From contig CANGVO010000001.1 of assembly GCA_947457445.1 (NCBI GenBank), positions 1 through 30,835 of the forward strand: a DNA stretch of 30,835 bases. The letters are read 5' to 3'. A program made the translations under genes and the position numbers. This DNA is from Actinomycetota bacterium. Lineage in GTDB: Bacteria; Actinomycetota; Actinomycetes; Nanopelagicales; Nanopelagicaceae. The first letter of the stretch is position 1, and every line of letters begins with the position of its first letter. Shown one piece after another: positions 17,679 through 26,663 of this stretch. The notes under the pieces are model-generated. The model saw only the letters and a list, made by a program, of their open reading frames with translations, had not been told where the DNA came from and did not search any database.

Positions 17679-18281
17679 GTGATCGCAATTCTTGACTATG
17701 GGTCAGGTAATTTGCGGTCTGCCCAACGAGCATTCGAACGCAGTGGTGCTGAAGTTGTCGTAACTTCTGACAGAGATATTGCTCTTAACGCTGCTGGATT
17801 AGTTGTGCCAGGTGTTGGCGCATTTGCCGCGTGTATGCGCGGTCTCATCGGCGTAGGCGGCGATGAGATAGTCCGTGCGCGAGTTGCAGCGCAGCGGCCA
17901 ACCTTAGGAATATGTGTCGGAATGCAAATATTTTTTCGCGATGGTGATGAACATACTGAAGGCGCGCTACATAAAGGCGTTGGAGTTTGGCAGGAAAGTA
18001 TTTCAAAAGTAAACGCCCCAATTCTGCCGCACATGGGTTGGAATACTGTTTCAATAACAGGAGATAGCAATTTGTTTAAGGGGCTGGGTGATCAATCTTT
18101 TTACTTCGTGCATTCATATGCAGCCAAAAAATCAGTAGGCAGCGCGCAGGCCTGGACCACTCACGGGGAAAAATTTCTCAGCGCGGTAGAAGATGGCGCA
18201 ATTTGTGCAACGCAATTTCACCCTGAAAAATCTGGTGATGCAGGTCTGGCACTTATAAAGAACTGGGTAGGAATGCTATGA
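17679..18281 (+). CDS. hisH: Imidazole glycerol phosphate synthase, glutaminase subunit HisH
   Basis: HisH releases ammonia from glutamine and passes it to HisF, encoded two genes downstream. It is a class I glutamine amidotransferase of 200 residues. The nucleophile is Cys79 in [10 protein letters not shown]; the His/Glu part of the triad is in [13 protein letters not shown]. The N terminus [15 protein letters not shown] and the [11 protein letters not shown] oxyanion-side block are typical. The GTG start lies two bases after the hisB stop. The gene overlaps priA/hisA by four bases. Confidence 0.96.
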   Translation: MIAILDYGSGNLRSAQRAFERSGAEVVVTSDRDIALNAAGLVVPGVGAFAACMRGLIGVGGDEIVRARVAAQRPTLGICVGMQIFFRDGDEHTEGALHKGVGVWQESISKVNAPILPHMGWNTVSITGDSNLFKGLGDQSFYFVHSYAAKKSVGSAQAWTTHGEKFLSAVEDGAICATQFHPEKSGDAGLALIKNWVGML

Positions 18282-19018
18282 ACAATTCAGAATACTTAGA
18301 ACTTTTGCCAGCAGTTGATGTAAAAGATGGTAAAGCGGTTCGACTAGTTCAAGGCGAACTGGCGCGTGAAAGTATTTATGGTCAACCACTCGAGGTGGCG
18401 CTGGAATTTCAAAACGCGGGCGCAGAATGGTTGCATCTAGTAGACCTTGACGCTGCTTTCGGTCGCGGCGATAACAGCGCGATGCTTGCCGAAGTCGTGG
18501 GTCGTTTAGACATTAAGGTCGAGCTTTCAGGTGGCATTAGAGATGACGAATCTTTAACGCGCGCATTGGCTACCGGATGTCGTCGAGTGAATTTAGGAAC
18601 CGCCGCACTTGAAAATCCAGATTGGACCGCCCGCGTTATTGCCGAACACGGAGATCGCATCGCTGTCGGTTTAGATGTAAGAGGCCATGTCTTGGCCGCG
18701 CGTGGATGGACAAAAGAGGGTGGCGATTTATTTGAAACGCTGGAGAGGCTAGAGCGCGATGGTTGTGCCCGTTATGTTGTAACCGATGTGACGAAAGATG
18801 GAACTTTGCAAGGACCAAACCTCGAACTACTCAAAGAAGTTTGTGCTGTAACTAGCCAACCAGTTGTGGCCAGTGGAGGTATTTCATCTCTCGCAGACAT
18901 TGCAGCGCTTTCTGCATTGCATGAAATCGGAGTTGAAGGCGCGATAGTCGGTAAGGCGCTTTATGCCGGAGAATTTACATTGCAAGAGGCTCTTGAGTTA
19001 ACTAAAGGCAAGAAATAA
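18278..19018 (+). CDS. priA: HisA homologue, probably dual-function PriA (HisA and TrpF activities)
   Basis: This (beta-alpha)8-barrel enzyme isomerises ProFAR in histidine synthesis. In most actinobacteria the homologue, PriA, also isomerises phosphoribosyl anthranilate, replacing TrpF. The 246 residues read as actinobacterial Pri[52 protein letters not shown] and [19 protein letters not shown]. Arg142 and Trp144 in [11 protein letters not shown] match the arginine and tryptophan that PriA uses for the tryptophan-pathway substrate. No trpF is present in the window, which supports the dual role but does not prove it. Confidence 0.9.
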   Translation: MNNSEYLELLPAVDVKDGKAVRLVQGELARESIYGQPLEVALEFQNAGAEWLHLVDLDAAFGRGDNSAMLAEVVGRLDIKVELSGGIRDDESLTRALATGCRRVNLGTAALENPDWTARVIAEHGDRIAVGLDVRGHVLAARGWTKEGGDLFETLERLERDGCARYVVTDVTKDGTLQGPNLELLKEVCAVTSQPVVASGGISSLADIAALSALHEIGVEGAIVGKALYAGEFTLQEALELTKGKK

Positions 19019-19792
19019 ATGTCTCTCTCTATCCGCATCATTCCTTGTCTAGATGTAACCGATGGTCGCGTTGTGAAAGGAGTAAACTTCACAGATCTTG
19101 TAGATGCCGGCGATCCCGTAGAAATGGCATCTCTTTACAACTCCGAAGGTGCCGACGAGCTGACTTTTCTCGATATTTCCGCAAGTAGTTCTGATCGCGA
19201 AACGACCTTGGATGTGGTCCGAAAAACTGCGGAGCAAGTATTCATTCCGCTAACTGTGGGCGGTGGCATCCGCACAGTTGAAGATGTAGATCGGTTACTG
19301 CGCGCCGGCGCGGATAAAGTTTCAATTAATACTTCAGCGATTGCTCGACCTGAATTGATTGCAGAGATTGCAGATCGATTTGGTTCACAAGTGCTAGTCA
19401 TATCTATTGATGCACGAAGAGCACGTACCGAATCTGGATTTGAAGTTACGACTCATGGCGGGCGCCAAAGTGCAGGATTAGATGCATTGGCTTGGGTGCA
19501 GAAAGCGTGCGAACTTGGAGCAGGAGAAATCTTGTTAAATTCGATGGATGCCGATGGAACGCGTGCCGGCTATGACATTGGAATGATCACCGCGGTGCGT
19601 GCTATTTCAAAAGTTCCATTGATTGCCAGTGGAGGCGCGGGTTCACTTGAAGATTTTGCCGCAGCGCTAGATGCTGGGGCTGACGCGTTGCTTGCGGCGA
19701 GTGTTTTTCACTTCGGAGTTCATCGAATCAGCGATGTTAAGAACTACTTGAGCGGGCAGGGTTATTCCATTCGCACCAACGCGACCCTCTAA
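19019..19792 (+). CDS. hisF: Imidazole glycerol phosphate synthase, cyclase subunit HisF
   Basis: HisF uses ammonia from HisH to make imidazole glycerol phosphate and AICAR. The 257-residue barrel shows the catalytic aspartate blocks [18 protein letters not shown] and [16 protein letters not shown], and phosphate-binding loops [22 protein letters not shown] and [12 protein letters not shown]. The ATG follows the priA/hisA stop without a gap, so both are read from one message. Confidence 0.97.
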   Translation: MSLSIRIIPCLDVTDGRVVKGVNFTDLVDAGDPVEMASLYNSEGADELTFLDISASSSDRETTLDVVRKTAEQVFIPLTVGGGIRTVEDVDRLLRAGADKVSINTSAIARPELIAEIADRFGSQVLVISIDARRARTESGFEVTTHGGRQSAGLDALAWVQKACELGAGEILLNSMDADGTRAGYDIGMITAVRAISKVPLIASGGAGSLEDFAAALDAGADALLAASVFHFGVHRISDVKNYLSGQGYSIRTNATL

Positions 19793-19806
19793 GGCAGAAT
19801 GTAGCC

Positions 19807-20163
19807 ATGAGCCTGCACCTGCCAGATGAAGTTGCGGCACGCTTAAAGAATTCCGGTGAATTAATTCCCGCAATCGCCCAAGACTCAAACTCGGGCCAAG
19901 TTTTAATGCTTGCCTACATGAATGAGCAATCTCTAGCCATCACACTGGAAACTGGGCGCGCCACTTACTGGAGTCGTTCAAGAGGTGAGCTCTGGGAGAA
20001 AGGTGCAACTTCTGGACATACCCAGAAAGTTGTTTCAATTTCCTTAGATTGCGACGGAGATGCTCTTCTTTTGCAGGTAGAGCAAGTTGGTGGTGCGTGT
20101 CATACCGGCGATAAAACTTGTTTTCACAATCCAATAAATCTTTCTGCAGAATCAAACGGATAA
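19807..20163 (+). CDS. hisI: Phosphoribosyl-AMP cyclohydrolase HisI
   Basis: This metal-dependent hydrolase opens the purine ring of phosphoribosyl-AMP. The 118 residues correspond to HisI alone, without a fused HisE pyrophosphohydrolase. Motifs are [33 protein letters not shown], the metal-binding [11 protein letters not shown], and the zinc cysteines in GGACHTG and KTCFHN. It starts 14 bases after hisF and is followed by trpE after two bases, so the trp genes join the his transcript here. Confidence 0.96.
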   Translation: MSLHLPDEVAARLKNSGELIPAIAQDSNSGQVLMLAYMNEQSLAITLETGRATYWSRSRGELWEKGATSGHTQKVVSISLDCDGDALLLQVEQVGGACHTGDKTCFHNPINLSAESNG

Positions 20164-20165
20164 AG

Positions 20166-21650
20166 ATGAAGCTTGAAGAATTTCGCGAGTACGCCAAGAG
20201 TTTTAATGTAATTCCGGTTTACCGCAAACTTTTAGCCGATGGCGAAACGCCTCTTGGTGTTTATCGAAAACTTGCCAAGAGCGGGCCATCTACATTTCTA
20301 CTTGAATCAGCCGAACATGGGGGAGCTTGGTCGCGTTACTCATTCATTGGCGCAAACAGTCAAGCGACTTTGAGCGAGAAAGACGGAAAAGCCATTTGGG
20401 TAGGAACAACTCCAGCGGGAGCGCCAGTTGGTATTGACCCATTAGATGCACTTCGCTTATCGGCATCACATTTGCGTTCACCAAAGATTGATGGTCTTCC
20501 ACCACTGACTGGAGGACTCGTTGGATATATGGGATATGACTCGGTTCGTCGCCTAGAAAAATTGCCGACTTTAAGTGAGAAAGATATTGCGCTACCTGAA
20601 TTAGCTTTCATGTTAACTAGCGATCTAGCTGTTATGGATCATGCTGAAGGCACGATCACTTTAATCGCAAACGCAATTAACTGGGACGGTAGCGGAGAGC
20701 GAGTTGATGAAGCATTCACCGATGCACAATCTCGCTTAGATCGCATGCAGTCAGACCTGCAAAGTTCATTGCCTGGTTTTGTAGATGAACTGCCAAGTAA
20801 AGAGAAGCCAGAATTTTCTCGTAACGTAACTAGCGAGGAATACATATCTAAGATCTTGCAAGCAAAAGAAGAGATTTTGGCAGGCGAAGCGTTCCAAATT
20901 GTTCTATCGCAGAGATTTGCTATGGATTGCCAAGCCGATGCCCTTGAGGTTTATCGCATGTTGCGACTCCATAATCCGAGCCCGTACATGTACTTATTCC
21001 GCTTTACTGATGGAATAGAAGTTGTTGGATCAAGTCCGGAAGCGTTGGTTAAGGTAACTGGCAAAGAGGTAATGGTTCATCCAATTGCAGGCACTCGTAA
21101 ACGTTCTGCATCAGCCGAAGAAGATCACCGTTTAGGCGAAGAACTTTTGGCAGATCCAAAGGAACGAGCCGAACACTTGATGCTCGTGGATTTAGGGCGT
21201 AACGATCTTGGACGAATCTGTTCTCCAGGAACGGTTGAAGTAATTGATTTCATGCATATCGAGAGATATTCGCATGTCATGCATATTGTTTCTACGGTTA
21301 TTGGTGAACTTTCATCTGATAAATCTCCAGTAGATGCGCTCTTTGCCGTCTTTCCCGCTGGAACACTCTCTGGTGCACCAAAACCTCGTGCGATGGAAAT
21401 TATTGAAGAGTTAGAACCAACTAGGCGCGGGCTGTACGGCGGCGCTATCGGCTATTTAGATTTCACCGGAAATATTGATACCTGCATCGCAATTCGTACC
21501 GCGCTACTTCACAAAGGCGTTGCATATGTTCAAGCCGGTGCGGGTGTAGTTGCGGACTCTGATCCAGATTCAGAGAATCAAGAATGTCTGAACAAGGCCG
21601 CCGCTGTCCTTGGAGCAATTGGTGCCGCAAATAGATTGCAACGAAAATAG
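20166..21650 (+). CDS. trpE: Anthranilate synthase component I TrpE
   Basis: TrpE makes anthranilate from chorismate, using ammonia supplied by the TrpG glutaminase (not in this window). From ATG 20166 the protein has 494 residues. The tryptophan feedback element LLES appears near the N terminus (FLLESAEHGGAWSRYSFIG). The chorismate-binding domain has VVGSSPEALVKV, HPIAGTRKR, LVDLGRNDLGRI, VFPAGTLSGAPKPRA and GLYGGAIGYLDFTG. An in-frame ATG at 20118 lies inside hisI and would add 16 non-conserved residues; 20166, just after the hisI stop, is preferred. The intact LLES element suggests end-product inhibition. Confidence 0.96.
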   Translation: MKLEEFREYAKSFNVIPVYRKLLADGETPLGVYRKLAKSGPSTFLLESAEHGGAWSRYSFIGANSQATLSEKDGKAIWVGTTPAGAPVGIDPLDALRLSASHLRSPKIDGLPPLTGGLVGYMGYDSVRRLEKLPTLSEKDIALPELAFMLTSDLAVMDHAEGTITLIANAINWDGSGERVDEAFTDAQSRLDRMQSDLQSSLPGFVDELPSKEKPEFSRNVTSEEYISKILQAKEEILAGEAFQIVLSQRFAMDCQADALEVYRMLRLHNPSPYMYLFRFTDGIEVVGSSPEALVKVTGKEVMVHPIAGTRKRSASAEEDHRLGEELLADPKERAEHLMLVDLGRNDLGRICSPGTVEVIDFMHIERYSHVMHIVSTVIGELSSDKSPVDALFAVFPAGTLSGAPKPRAMEIIEELEPTRRGLYGGAIGYLDFTGNIDTCIAIRTALLHKGVAYVQAGAGVVADSDPDSENQECLNKAAAVLGAIGAANRLQRK

Positions 21651-21824
21651 ATGTCTGATCTAGCGCCTGTGCTCTTCTCAATCATCGCGGTGTTGGCTTT
21701 CGTTTTTCTATTGTCAAAGAAATTCAACATTTCGGCGCGTTATGAAAGAAAGCCAAAGGTGCAAACTCCTTGGAGCGCGCTAGATAACGGAATAGATCCA
21801 ACTGAAAACTCTGGTGAAAAATGA
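21651..21824 (+). CDS. 57-residue single-pass membrane protein between trpE and trpC
   Basis: ATG 21651 follows the trpE stop with no gap, and the stop overlaps the trpC start (ATGA), so this is a properly embedded operon gene. One hydrophobic segment spans about residues 5-22 (APVLFSIIAVLAFVFLLS). A basic stretch follows (SKKFNISARYERKPKV) and then the tail TPWSALDNGIDPTENSGEK. Many actinobacteria have a tryptophan-operon-associated membrane protein of about 200 residues at this place, and from memory those end in a similar W-x-x-L-x-x-G-x-D-P-T motif. This may be a miniature form keeping only the last membrane helix and tail. The function is unknown. Confidence 0.8.
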   Translation: MSDLAPVLFSIIAVLAFVFLLSKKFNISARYERKPKVQTPWSALDNGIDPTENSGEK

Positions 21825-22594
21825 GCGTCCTTGATTCGATTATTGAAGGCGTGCGTGAAGATTTAGCAAATAGGCGTAAACCGCTTAGCGAAATCCATGA
21901 TCAGATGTCGCAAGCGCCTCGCGCACTTGATGCCCACGCAGCGTTATTTGGCGAACAAATGAAAGTTATTGCAGAAGTAAAGCGATCATCACCGAGCAAA
22001 GGTGAGTTATCTAAAATTGCAGATCCAGCAGCACTGGCTGAGCAATACCAAAGCGCTGGTGCAAGTGTTATTAGCGTGCTTACTGAAGAGCGCAGATTTA
22101 AGGGATCGTTGGATGATTTAGCGGCAGTTCGTTCTCGTGTAACTATTCCTATTTTGCGTAAAGATTTCATGATTGATGAGTACCAATTTTTTGAAGCTCG
22201 CGCATACGGCGCAGATTTGATTCTTTTAATCGTGGCGGCGCTTTCTAAGAGCCAATTAAAAGATTTTTACGATGTGGCAACCGAACTCGGCATGGCCGCT
22301 CTTATTGAAGTTCACACCGCAGACGAACTCGAACGAGCGCTGGAAATTTCACCGCAAATAGTCGGAGTCAATTCACGAAATTTAAAGACTCTGGAAGTTG
22401 ATCCAGCCGCTTTCGCTGACTTGATTCCGCGTATTCCCTCAACGTTGATTCGAGTGGCTGAATCTGGAATTTCCTCCCGTGCAGATGTGGAATTTGCGCA
22501 GAGCGCTGGCGCTAACGCGATCTTGGTAGGTGAAGCCCTGGTCACATCGGGTGAACCAACTTTGGCAATGCGAAGGTTATTGGGTCAAGGGTAG
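21821..22594 (+). CDS. trpC: Indole-3-glycerol phosphate synthase TrpC
   Basis: TrpC closes the indole ring from CdRP, releasing CO2 and water. The 257-residue length is right for a stand-alone enzyme without a fused TrpF. Barrel motifs are MKVIAEVKRSSPSKGEL with the catalytic lysine and phosphate contacts, SVLTEERRFKGSLDDL, ILRKDFMIDEYQFFEARAYG, VGVNSRNLKTLEVD and VAESGISSRADVEFAQ. The start overlaps the small membrane gene by four bases. Confidence 0.97.
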   Translation: MSVLDSIIEGVREDLANRRKPLSEIHDQMSQAPRALDAHAALFGEQMKVIAEVKRSSPSKGELSKIADPAALAEQYQSAGASVISVLTEERRFKGSLDDLAAVRSRVTIPILRKDFMIDEYQFFEARAYGADLILLIVAALSKSQLKDFYDVATELGMAALIEVHTADELERALEISPQIVGVNSRNLKTLEVDPAAFADLIPRIPSTLIRVAESGISSRADVEFAQSAGANAILVGEALVTSGEPTLAMRRLLGQG

Positions 22595-22603
22595 GCTTAA
22601 ACC
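22592..22603 (+). promoter_or_regulatory. Presumed leaderless internal promoter of trpB
   Basis: TAGGCT (22592-22597) overlaps the last codon and stop of trpC and is followed by six bases (TAAACC) and the trpB ATG at 22604. No ribosome site is present. It implies a separate leaderless transcript for trpBA in addition to read-through from the his-trp block. Confidence 0.52.
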
Positions 22604-23815
22604 ATGACCACTGAGCCGCAAATTGATCTCTCCCAAATCTTGGGCCATTTCGGACCTTATGGTGGGCGCTTTGTACCTGAAGCGCTGATCGGTGCGCTGG
22701 AAGAATTAGAAGAAGCGCATCGCACTTCGCAGCTCGATCCAACATTTGTAGCAGAACTTGCTGAACTTCATCGCACATACACAGGACGCCCCAGCATTAT
22801 CACCGAGGCTAAAAGATTTGCAGAGCACGCTGGTGGTGCGCGCATAATTTTAAAGCGCGAAGATTTAAATCACACGGGTAGCCATAAGATAAATAATGTT
22901 TTAGGCCAAGCACTTCTTACAAAGCGCATGGGAAAGAAAAGAATCATCGCTGAAACCGGTGCGGGACAACATGGCGTTGCTTCAGCAACTGCCGCCGCGT
23001 TGATGGGGTTGGAATGCGTTGTCTATATGGGCGAAGAAGATACAAAACGCCAAGCGCTAAATGTGGCACGAATGAAGTTGCTGGGCGCCGAAGTTGTTCC
23101 AGTTACATCTGGTTCACGCACATTAAAAGATGCCATAAACGAGGCCATGCGCGACTGGGTTACTAATGTAGAAACAACCCACTACTTACTAGGAACAGTC
23201 GCCGGTCCGCATCCATTTCCAACAATGGTTAGAGATTTTCATAAAATTATTGGTGAAGAAACCCGTGAGCAAGTTCTGGAACTAACAGGTCGCCTGCCTG
23301 ATGTCGTGATGGCATGTGTCGGCGGGGGATCGAATGCAATCGGAATCTTCCATCGCTTTATATCGGATCCATCTGTTCGCTTGATTGGATTAGAAGCCGG
23401 GGGAGACGGTGTTGAAACCGGTCGCCATGCAGCAACAATTACGGGTGGAACGCCTGGAGTGCTACACGGAACTCGTTCCTATGTTCTACAAGATGCAAAT
23501 GGTCAGACAATCGAATCACATTCAATTTCTGCTGGACTTGATTATCCAGGTGTAGGACCAGAGCACGCGTATTTACATGACATTGGTCGCGCCGAATACC
23601 GCGCCATAACAGATGAGCAAGCGATGCACGCTTTTGCCCTGCTGTGCAAAACTGAAGGCATAATTCCGGCGATTGAAACTGCTCATGCTTTAGCAGGTGC
23701 ACTGCAAGTTGGTAACGAACTTGGAAAAGATGCGATTATCGTAATTAATCTTTCTGGTCGTGGCGATAAAGATGTACAGACAGCAGCGAATTACTTTGGA
23801 ATACCGCTGGATTAA
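22604..23815 (+). CDS. trpB: Tryptophan synthase beta subunit TrpB
   Basis: TrpB is the PLP enzyme that condenses indole with serine. The 403-residue length is typical of TrpB1. The PLP lysine is Lys95 in [17 protein letters not shown]. Other blocks are the N-terminal [31 protein letters not shown], the phosphate-binding loop [13 protein letters not shown] and the C-terminal [13 protein letters not shown]. The stop TAA shares one base with the trpA ATG (TAATG), as expected for a tightly coupled alpha/beta pair. Confidence 0.98.
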   Translation: MTTEPQIDLSQILGHFGPYGGRFVPEALIGALEELEEAHRTSQLDPTFVAELAELHRTYTGRPSIITEAKRFAEHAGGARIILKREDLNHTGSHKINNVLGQALLTKRMGKKRIIAETGAGQHGVASATAAALMGLECVVYMGEEDTKRQALNVARMKLLGAEVVPVTSGSRTLKDAINEAMRDWVTNVETTHYLLGTVAGPHPFPTMVRDFHKIIGEETREQVLELTGRLPDVVMACVGGGSNAIGIFHRFISDPSVRLIGLEAGGDGVETGRHAATITGGTPGVLHGTRSYVLQDANGQTIESHSISAGLDYPGVGPEHAYLHDIGRAEYRAITDEQAMHAFALLCKTEGIIPAIETAHALAGALQVGNELGKDAIIVINLSGRGDKDVQTAANYFGIPLD

Positions 23816-24612
23816 TGACAGCGCTAGACGAACTATTTGTGAAGGTGCGCGCCGAAAATCGGGCAGCGTTAATTGCATACATTCCAGCGGGTTTTCCCTC
23901 GCAATCTGGCTGTCATAAAGTTATAGAAGCGTTCATAGCTGGTGGCGTTGACGCCATCGAAATTGGTTTTCCATATAGCGATCCAGTAATGGATGGTCCG
24001 ACAATTCAGGATGCAGCAGTTACAGCGCTAGCAAATGGAACTGGTGCAACTGAAGTTTTTCAGGCTCTGGCTACGGCAAGCGCCCATGTACCTGCAGTAG
24101 TGATGACATATTGGAATCCAATCGAGAGATATGGCGTTGATAAGTTTGCCGCAGCGATCTCGGCAAATGGCGGCTCTGGCGTAATCACCCCTGATTTAAC
24201 AATTGAAGAGTCTCAGGGTTGGGCAAGTGCAACTGTTAGCTCTTCGATCAATCCAATTTACGTCGTCGCACCAAGCACCAGTGATTCGCGCCTGTCTCAA
24301 GTAACTTCCAAATGTGGGGGCTTTGTTTATGCTGCTAGTTTGATGGGTGTTACTGGTGCACGTACAACAGTTTCATCAGGAGCTGCCGATTTGGTAGAAC
24401 GAGTTCGAAAAACTACAACTTTGCCTGTTGCAGTCGGCTTAGGTGTCTCTACTCGCGAGCAAGCAAAAGGTGTTGCAGCTTATGCCGACGGAGTAATTGT
24501 TGGATCTGCTTTCATCAAAGCAATGCAGGATGCCCCGGATGAAGCATCGGGCCTTGCTGCAGTTAAAGAATTAGCGATCGAATTAGCAAAGGGAGTACGT
24601 GAAGGTCGATGA
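23815..24612 (+). CDS. trpA: Tryptophan synthase alpha subunit TrpA
   Basis: TrpA cleaves indole-3-glycerol phosphate and channels indole to TrpB. The 265 residues show the catalytic glutamate and aspartate in DAIEIGFPYSDPVMDGPTIQ, MTYWNPIERYG, GFVYAASLMGVTGAR and the phosphate-binding VGLGVSTREQAKG and DGVIVGSAFI. The end overlaps the next gene by four bases (ATGA), which ties a redox-type membrane protein to the trp message. Confidence 0.97.
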   Translation: MTALDELFVKVRAENRAALIAYIPAGFPSQSGCHKVIEAFIAGGVDAIEIGFPYSDPVMDGPTIQDAAVTALANGTGATEVFQALATASAHVPAVVMTYWNPIERYGVDKFAAAISANGGSGVITPDLTIEESQGWASATVSSSINPIYVVAPSTSDSRLSQVTSKCGGFVYAASLMGVTGARTTVSSGAADLVERVRKTTTLPVAVGLGVSTREQAKGVAAYADGVIVGSAFIKAMQDAPDEASGLAAVKELAIELAKGVREGR

Positions 24613-25115
24613 AATCTAAATTTTTAATTGCGCAGCCATGGATAGGTCTTATTGCAAGACTGATTCTCGGGGGAGTTCTTTTCGTAGCCGGTTATCTAAA
24701 AGTGGGCACGCCGGATAAATCTCAAATGGCTGTTCGCGCCTACGAGATGCTGCCGATTTCTATAGCCAACGCGTTTGGTTTGTTTCTTCCATTTTTCGAA
24801 GTGGCCATAGGCGCACTATTGATTCTTGGCGCTTTAACACGCGTTGTTGCGATACTCGGTGGAATAACAATGTTCGCCTTCATCATCGCCATATCCCAAG
24901 CCTGGGCTCGTGGGTTGAACATAGATTGCGGATGCTTCGGTGGCGGCGGGTCTGTAGCCCCAGAAGACACTCGATATTTACAGGAAATTCTCAGGGATTT
25001 GGGTCTAGTATTTTTGGCGCTGTATTTAATTCGTTACCCAATTACGAAATTTTCAATCGATAAGAACCCGACACCAAATGGTGCGGACACTGGAGCAAGA
25101 GGAGACGTGGAATAA
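24609..25115 (+). CDS. DoxX/MauE-like membrane protein with a C-G-C motif
   Basis: This 168-residue protein has four predicted membrane segments (about 9-28, 50-71, 74-95 and 122-142). An N-terminal DoxX-like block (GLIARLILGGVLFVAGYLK) is followed by the motif NIDCGCFGGGG (Cys107, Cys109). Members of the DoxX/MauE group with this cysteine pair often lie next to thioredoxin-fold proteins and are thought to move electrons for disulfide chemistry outside the membrane. That context holds here: a DsbA-like protein starts two bases after the stop. The ATG overlaps the trpA stop. The exact role is inferred. Confidence 0.82.
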   Translation: MKSKFLIAQPWIGLIARLILGGVLFVAGYLKVGTPDKSQMAVRAYEMLPISIANAFGLFLPFFEVAIGALLILGALTRVVAILGGITMFAFIIAISQAWARGLNIDCGCFGGGGSVAPEDTRYLQEILRDLGLVFLALYLIRYPITKFSIDKNPTPNGADTGARGDVE

Positions 25116-25117
25116 GA

Positions 25118-25798
25118 ATGTCAAAGGCTAAGAACCCGGCTGGCGGAAAAGATAACTTCACACGCAATTTAGTGATCGCAGTTGTCCTTGGCGTCGTCCT
25201 AATCATGTTGGTTCCTACAATTCTTTCCAAGCAGTCTGATTCATCAGCCGCCATTCCTTCTAGCGTCTCAGTCGAAGACGGATATGGAATGGTTTTCAAT
25301 AAGGAACTTACCGATGTTCCCTTTATTGAGATCTATGAAGATTTCCAATGTCCAGCTTGTGCCAGATTTGAAAGCGTCAATGGAGCGTACGTCGAAGAAT
25401 TAATCACAACAAAGAAAGCAAAGGTCGCCTTCCATATGCTTTCTTTCTTGGGTGCGGAATCGCAACTTGCAGCAAATGCTGCAGCGTGTTCTGCCGACCA
25501 AGGAAAGTTCTTGCAGCTTCATAAGACTTTGTATGCAAACCAACCAAGTGAAAACTCAGGAGCATGGACTTCTTCATACTTCTCTACTCTGGGCTTAGGG
25601 CTTGGAATATCAAGCAGTGAGTATGACAAGTGCATTGCTGAGAATAAATACATGGGTTGGGTGAAGAACGTTTCCGAGGAAGGCGCAAAGCGCAACATCA
25701 ACTCAACTCCAACAGTTTTCATTAACGGTAAAGAAATCGATCGCCAAAGAGCTTACGGAAGCTTGGCCGATTTCATGCTTGCTGTCGAAAAAGCCTAG
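25118..25798 (+). CDS. DsbA-like membrane-anchored thioredoxin-fold protein
   Basis: The 226 residues start with a basic cytoplasmic end and one hydrophobic segment, about 17-37 (NLVIAVVLGVVLIMLVPTIL), likely an uncleaved anchor that places the domain outside the membrane. The DsbA-type fold carries the redox motif C-P-A-C (Cys78 and Cys81, in FQCPACARF) and a cis-proline block STPTVFINGK. Such proteins oxidise or isomerise disulfides of exported proteins. The DoxX/MauE-like protein just upstream could be its membrane redox partner. lgt begins two bases after the stop. Confidence 0.9.
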   Translation: MSKAKNPAGGKDNFTRNLVIAVVLGVVLIMLVPTILSKQSDSSAAIPSSVSVEDGYGMVFNKELTDVPFIEIYEDFQCPACARFESVNGAYVEELITTKKAKVAFHMLSFLGAESQLAANAAACSADQGKFLQLHKTLYANQPSENSGAWTSSYFSTLGLGLGISSSEYDKCIAENKYMGWVKNVSEEGAKRNINSTPTVFINGKEIDRQRAYGSLADFMLAVEKA

Positions 25799-25800
25799 TT

Positions 25801-26640
25801 ATGGTTGAGTCGATACCAACTCCGACATTGTCGCAAGTTGCTATCGGCCCATTCACTTTTCATTTCTATGCTCTCTGCATAATTACTGGTATCGCAGTCG
25901 CAATTTGGCTGGGGGATAAGCGACTTGTATCTGTTGGTGATGCGCTGGGATTGCAATTAAAAGGTGTTGTCTCAGATATTGCGGTAATCGCTGTACCTGC
26001 CGGAGTTATTGGTGGTCGTCTTTATCATGTAATCACGACGCCGGATCAATACTTTGGCGCCGATGGTGATCTGCTTGCGATATTAAAAATTTGGAATGGT
26101 GGTCTTGGCATTTGGGGAGCCATTGCCTTAGGCGCTCTCGGCGCACTTGTCTCGTATCGCAGACTATCCAAGAAGATGCAATTGCCTTCGTTCGGAACTC
26201 TGCTTGACGCACTAGCGCCAGGGATTTTATTTGCACAGGCAATTGGTCGTTTCGGTAATTGGTTTAACGCTGAGTTATTCGGAAGACCGCTAGATACATG
26301 GTGGGGGCTAGAGATCCCTTATCAGTATCGTCCACGCGGATTTGGCCTCTTTGAAACTTTTCATCCAACATTTCTCTACGAAGCAATTTGGAGTTCTCTG
26401 TTAGCAATAGCGCTAATCAAATTTGGAAAAAAGTGGAATAGCGGTGCGACCTTTTCAATCTATATTGCCGGTTATTCGCTAGGTCGCTTCTTTATCGAAT
26501 CTCTACGAATTGATCCTGCCCAGGCGATTTCTGGTTTGCGCCTTAATCAGTGGACGAGCGCTCTTATCTTTGCCCTTGGGTTAGGCCTTTTTTATCGTTT
26601 GCAACGCAAGCCACGGATATCGACTTCAGCGGAAAGATAA
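25801..26640 (+). CDS. lgt: Prolipoprotein diacylglyceryl transferase Lgt
   Basis: Lgt transfers diacylglyceryl from phosphatidylglycerol to the cysteine of prolipoproteins, the step before LspA. The 279-residue protein has about seven hydrophobic segments. Family motifs are FHFYALCIITG, VPAGVIGGRLYHVI, the signature GRFGNWFNAELFGRP, FHPTFLYEAIW and GYSLGRFFIESLRID. The length is normal; the long C-terminal extension of some actinobacterial Lgt proteins is absent. In many actinobacteria lgt follows trpA and sits between the trp and glutamate synthase genes, as here. Confidence 0.96.
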   Translation: MVESIPTPTLSQVAIGPFTFHFYALCIITGIAVAIWLGDKRLVSVGDALGLQLKGVVSDIAVIAVPAGVIGGRLYHVITTPDQYFGADGDLLAILKIWNGGLGIWGAIALGALGALVSYRRLSKKMQLPSFGTLLDALAPGILFAQAIGRFGNWFNAELFGRPLDTWWGLEIPYQYRPRGFGLFETFHPTFLYEAIWSSLLAIALIKFGKKWNSGATFSIYIAGYSLGRFFIESLRIDPAQAISGLRLNQWTSALIFALGLGLFYRLQRKPRISTSAER

Positions 26641-26651
26641 TATTCATCAGG

Positions 26652-26663
26652 TAGGCTCTCAAT
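26652..26663 (+). promoter_or_regulatory. Presumed leaderless promoter of the VIT-family gene
   Basis: TAGGCT (26652-26657) is followed by six bases (CTCAAT) and ATG 26664. The hexamer is identical to that of trpB and the spacing is the same. The gene is separated from lgt by 23 bases and appears to have its own transcript. No ribosome site is present. Confidence 0.55.

Noticed and set aside
20118..20165. Longer TrpE starting at ATG 20118
   Set aside because: The extra 16 residues lie inside the 3' end of hisI and do not look like a TrpE N terminus; ATG 20166 directly after the hisI stop gives the usual protein.
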